Below, in pieces: positions 60,319-64,000 of a stretch of DNA of 64,000 nt. The notes beneath the pieces are model-generated. The model saw only the letters and a program-made list of their open reading frames with translations. It ran no database searches and was not told the DNA's origin. How positions within the stretch are numbered: the stretch's first letter is position 1; each line of letters opens with the position of its first letter. Source of the DNA: Venturia oleaginea (Eukaryota > Ascomycota > Dothideomycetes > Venturiales > Venturiaceae); assembly GCA_013176395.1 (NCBI GenBank), contig JABMLP010000010.1:1116001-1180000 (forward strand), in the 5' to 3' direction. A program made the position numbers and the translations under genes.

Positions 60319-63300
60319 GCTGAAACGATGGAAGATGCAACACATTAATGGCACGTTGAGGATTACGATTGCGGTCACATGGCGAGATATTTTCTTACGA
60401 TTTCGGCAGGCCTCGTAGAGGCCATATTGCTTACAAGCATGGTGTTCTGGCTTCTTTAATCAAGAGCTTGGGATGGATCGGACTGGCTAAGGTCAGTCTC
60501 TTAGAAGGTGTTTATGAATGAATGGGATATGCTATCTATGTAGTTTTCTTACCTTTTCTGGGGTCTTGTGCAACGGCTTAGAGTTGCCCTGTGAGAAATT
60601 TGTCTGTGAAGTTTTAAACCATGAGATCTGAATTATGAGACTGGGCAAGTGGAAAGCGTTGGCATTCGCCTTTCCGGTTTATTCAATGTAGATACCCTGA
60701 AGTCATAACCTTTTCATCAAGTAGGATGTTCTTGGATTTGAGGTTCCTTGACTTTGAGATTATGATTGAACGGTTTCGAATGGGTTCAGTGCTTGGAAGA
60801 TGGCTTGGATGCTGGGAATGGTGTCTTCTTTGTCGGGATTACATGTCTTGATATGATATTATTTGATATTCGTGGTGCTGGGAGACGGAGGGGTATTTTG
60901 GATGAGTGGTTTCTTGTAGGATGAAGGTGGTTTGTGGTGAGGGTGTATTGTATATTTTGTTTTTCAAGGCTTTTTCGGTGCTAGATGTGGGGGTTTTCGA
61001 TTGTTATTGAGGTCGGGCCATGAAGTGCACAGATACTTTACCAATAGGATATTCTCCTGTGGCTGTTGGATGCCCATTTTCAATTTTTGATGTTCCGGTG
61101 AAGAATTCGCTGTTTGTTCTCAGTATGTGAAATTTTTGAACCTGCGAAGTTTGAGGGACAAGGTCATATAGTACTAGAGACGGAAGAAGTTGATATATGA
61201 CGTAGACGAGGTGGAAGACGCACAAACACAGTGGCACGGTCAGGTAGCTGATTGAGTGCGGATATCATGATGATTATGTTCGTTACCACTCTTTCAAATC
61301 TAGATCGATGTCGCAAACTTTCTGGCAATGTCAATGCAATGACTCGCCAGAAGTTTTGAGATATCGATCTTGACTTAGTAGTTTACATTTGGCTTGAGTA
61401 TTTAGTTTTGGGAGGAAGCGAAATACACATTGAATTGGCATACCCACTCTATCAGTGCGTAAGAAAAGAGGTCGGTCTTCTACATACCAGCCTAGCAACG
61501 AATCTGCCTCACTTGATACCACAACGAGCAGAATAGACTCTGAAAACATCTCTTACCATCGAGATACCGAGTAGATCACGAACTTGGGGGTGGTCGGAGT
61601 GTGTCAAAAAGCGGCCGCATTTCGCACGCACTGATAGCCCACTGTGATGGTATCGTTCAAGGTCTGCGCGATTGTGTTGAGGAGCAAACTTCAGGACGAA
61701 GCAAGGGATGGCCGTCATCTGAAGATATGCGTTGTCCCTAATGCAAAGGTAGCTGATACCTCGATCGATCGCTGATGCATGCGATTGCGCGCCCACCACT
61801 CACAGATCGAAATGGTCGGCAAGGGAGAACGATGTCGAAGGCCAGTCACCTCATGGGTCAGGTAATTCACCCCATCATCCGATAGATCAGCCTATCGAAG
61901 CCCTGCAGAATTTCTTCATGCACTCCATTATTCGTACCTCTATCATAGTAGCCATCTTCTGAAAATGTAGAGCGAGCCGTGAGAGATCAAATCGAGAAGA
62001 TTTGATTTTATCGTCTCGAATCAGTGAGCTGCCTTCCAAAAGCAGAGATTGTGGGTTGGATCTATGTGTAGACCGACGGAGCTGGTACCTGCTTTAGTTT
62101 TGAGGCACAGGTGTTATAGCATATTGATGGGTATAGTTGTGTATCCCAGGTGTCCAGTTCGGGGAAGTCTCGAGTCTTGTACAACGGCGTGAAGAAATCT
62201 TTGTTGAAGCGGTGAGGGACCTAGTCCCATCCTGTCTCCTCAGGTAGCTGTTTCACAATCTGGTACAGTCGAAGTGAAAGCCAAAGAGTACCAGATTGTC
62301 GCGGTGTGTCTTTAATCTGAATGACTTGCAATCGAGAATAATGCTGGTGTAATCGTATTTATAGCGATAGACTAGAAGCAGCGGAAGTTTTTCTCAAGGA
62401 GTCACTGCTTTAGTGAGATGGCGCAGTGTTGCCTGTCAAAATCAGTCCCAATAAATGATGGTGTGCATATCTTTTGTCGTACTGAGGCTTGACATGATCT
62501 GTGCGATGTGTGTAATGTAATGCCTTCTAGGCACTGGTAGGTGTAACCGTTTTGTGTAATCGAAGGGAGCGGAGGGTACCTTTATTGCTCAACGGACTTC
62601 AGGACTTCATAGGGGCCATCGGAGAGGCCATGTAGGACGGGACTGCAGCAAGGTGAGTCTTGGTCAATCTACAACTTGTGACTTTGAGGATCAGGCTATT
62701 CTCCGCCGTCTTTGGAACAAAGTGTCATTGTCAAGGCCATGGCGCAATGCAATACCGGATTGTGTCGAACAGCGGCTGCCGATTTTGCTGCACCATACAA
62801 AGATGAGAGGGCTCTCAAGTTTGGGAACGATGCCACTGTACCCAAGAATGGCTATTAGCTGAGAGTCTGATCTTGAAGTCATGGTTTCTTGAGGTCGTAC
62901 GATCTACTCCAGGATTTCAGCGGCACAGATCAGCACATCATGCAGGGCTGAAAATGCATCGAGAAACATGACTGAGGCACCGTGGATCTAGCTGCTCAAG
63001 GTCCTTTTTGAAACGCACTCAGCAAGGCCTATAATACTTGACTAAAGATCGAGAGTGGAAAGCTTGGCCAGAATTTTATCGATAGCGATCACGAGTTAGG
63101 AGACTTTTCCTAGACAGCTAGATTTGTCAATTTCATAGTTTCACTGGGAAGGAAGCTAGCAAACTAGATTTCAAATTTAGAAAATAAATCAACAAGTTTC
63201 TGTAACAGCATTTATGTCTATAAATGACAAGGAAAACGGTCAGTCGTCGTATCGAGAGAGAACCAGAAACACCCCTAACCCGACCCAGGAACCGTCCCAC

Positions 63301-63356
63301 CAACAAGCCAATATAGTAAGAAGTTCGTTTCATCTCAGAAAGGAAAATGCGAGGCT
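60319..63356. other. Long gene-free region
   Basis: About 3 kb without a supportable gene on either strand. It has scattered short frames only, and the 3' side of the PRPP gene at the left. Confidence 0.45.
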
Positions 63357-63623
63357 GTGAGCTCGAAAGCCGAAGTGATTTCCCCAACTCAAGATGCGCA
63401 AGTCGGTGAGACAAGCCGAGCCTCGAGAGCGCAGATGAACGCCAGAACCGCAGCAATGAACCAACTTGTGTCCGCGAGGACAGGGCGAGGAGACGTTCCC
63501 GCACCACCGGTTTACCATCTAGGGGATATCAACATACCATACCAGGACCAATGTTGCAATAATATAAAGGACAAAACAGAAGACCGCCCGAGAGTATATA
63601 AACCAAGGAAACGTGATTCGTAA
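63357..63623 (+). CDS. Possible hypothetical protein exon, 88 codons
   Basis: Function not recognised. An open frame that starts with GTG, so it may be the second exon of a gene (a CATCTCAG acceptor-like site lies just upstream). The composition is protein-like, with Ala/Arg/Thr-rich helices (TSRASRAQMNARTAAMNQL) and a PxPPVYHLGDINIPY stretch. It ends KPRKRDS. It could be a chance frame, and no motif is recognised. Confidence 0.25.
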   Translation: MSSKAEVISPTQDAQVGETSRASRAQMNARTAAMNQLVSARTGRGDVPAPPVYHLGDINIPYQDQCCNNIKDKTEDRPRVYKPRKRDS

Positions 63624-64000
63624 ATGAAATGTTTTTTTGGCGACCGGGCAGACTGGTAACTCCGCCGTCTGAATTTTTAGAGGGAGGATTCGTGATTCGT
63701 CGGTCGTGCAATATTTTGAGTAGCGCGAGATGGTATTCAGTGGTCGGGGTTCTTATCGAGGCCAAGGACTCCTAAGTGGGTCCGCGATCCGGCAAGGCTT
63801 GACGATCAAAAGTGGCACAGCTCGGCTGCACCAAACTGAGACAAGGGATGTGAGCACTCGACTTCTCCAGCTGTGAAATTGCTTTGATTCCATACCTCGT
63901 CAGTCATCGACTATGCCTTGCTTGTACATGGCCGGCACGCCTTGAACTTGCAAGTTTGACATTCCCAGATGTACCAATGAGGGCCGGAGTGACAGCAGTT
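63624..64000. other. No feature recognised
   Basis: No convincing open frame, RNA gene or repeat was seen here. Confidence 0.35.

Overview
This window looks like nuclear DNA of a filamentous ascomycete (Pezizomycotina; Dothideomycetes is my guess). Reasons: many genes are broken by short GT–AG introns of about 45–120 nt with CTAAC/CTAAT branch sites. The gene set is fungal: SWR1, a Yip1-family protein, a Prs5-like PRPP synthetase, a 2EXR-type protein, a fungal GT31-like enzyme and small secreted cysteine-rich proteins. The transposons are Fot1/pogo and chromovirus types typical of these fungi. No reliable tRNA, rRNA or CRISPR array was seen.

Layout. 0–8.3 kb: three low-complexity or decaying hypothetical genes and one Myb/SANT-like nuclear protein. 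8.5–10 kb: a tandemly copied 5' exon–intron module with an embedded 13-bp minisatellite, leading into an acidic hypothetical protein. 11–24.5 kb: conserved core, holding a small two-exon gene, a 2EXR protein, a GT31-like type II membrane glycosyltransferase with a coiled-coil tail, SWR1 (1649 aa, one exon), a three-exon YIPF1/2-like gene diverging from SWR1, and a secreted Cys-rich protein.

24.5–44.4 kb is a transposon island. It holds a complete chromovirus with identical 176-bp LTRs and a 5-bp target duplication, a diverged solo LTR, four Fot1/pogo-type copies (one nearly intact, two internally deleted, one 5' fragment), two copies of a small MITE-like element, orphan zinc-knuckle and charged ORFs, and a 3.3-kb near-perfect palindrome.

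44.5–55.7 kb is accessory: a frameshifted fungal transcription-factor pseudogene, a P450 and an inverted relic of it, a three-exon short-chain dehydrogenase, a four-exon secreted Cys-rich protein, a mismatch-specific DNA glycosylase, a small two-exon gene and a decayed ORF. 55.9–60.3 kb returns to core-like genes: a GT8-like glycosyltransferase, a two-exon conserved hypothetical and a four-exon PRPP synthetase. 60.3–64 kb has little that can be supported.

The most striking signals are these. The chromovirus carries an 11-nt sequence directly after its 5' LTR that is perfectly complementary to a site inside the LTR, the arrangement expected of Tf1-type self-priming. The 3.3-kb palindrome has GATT-repeat ends. 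The Fot1 elements have terminal repeats with a variable number of 17-bp units. The 5' exon–intron module upstream of the gene at 9.4 kb has been amplified. Several start codons that open-frame scanning suggests are GTG or TTG; I moved these to the first sensible ATG and say so.
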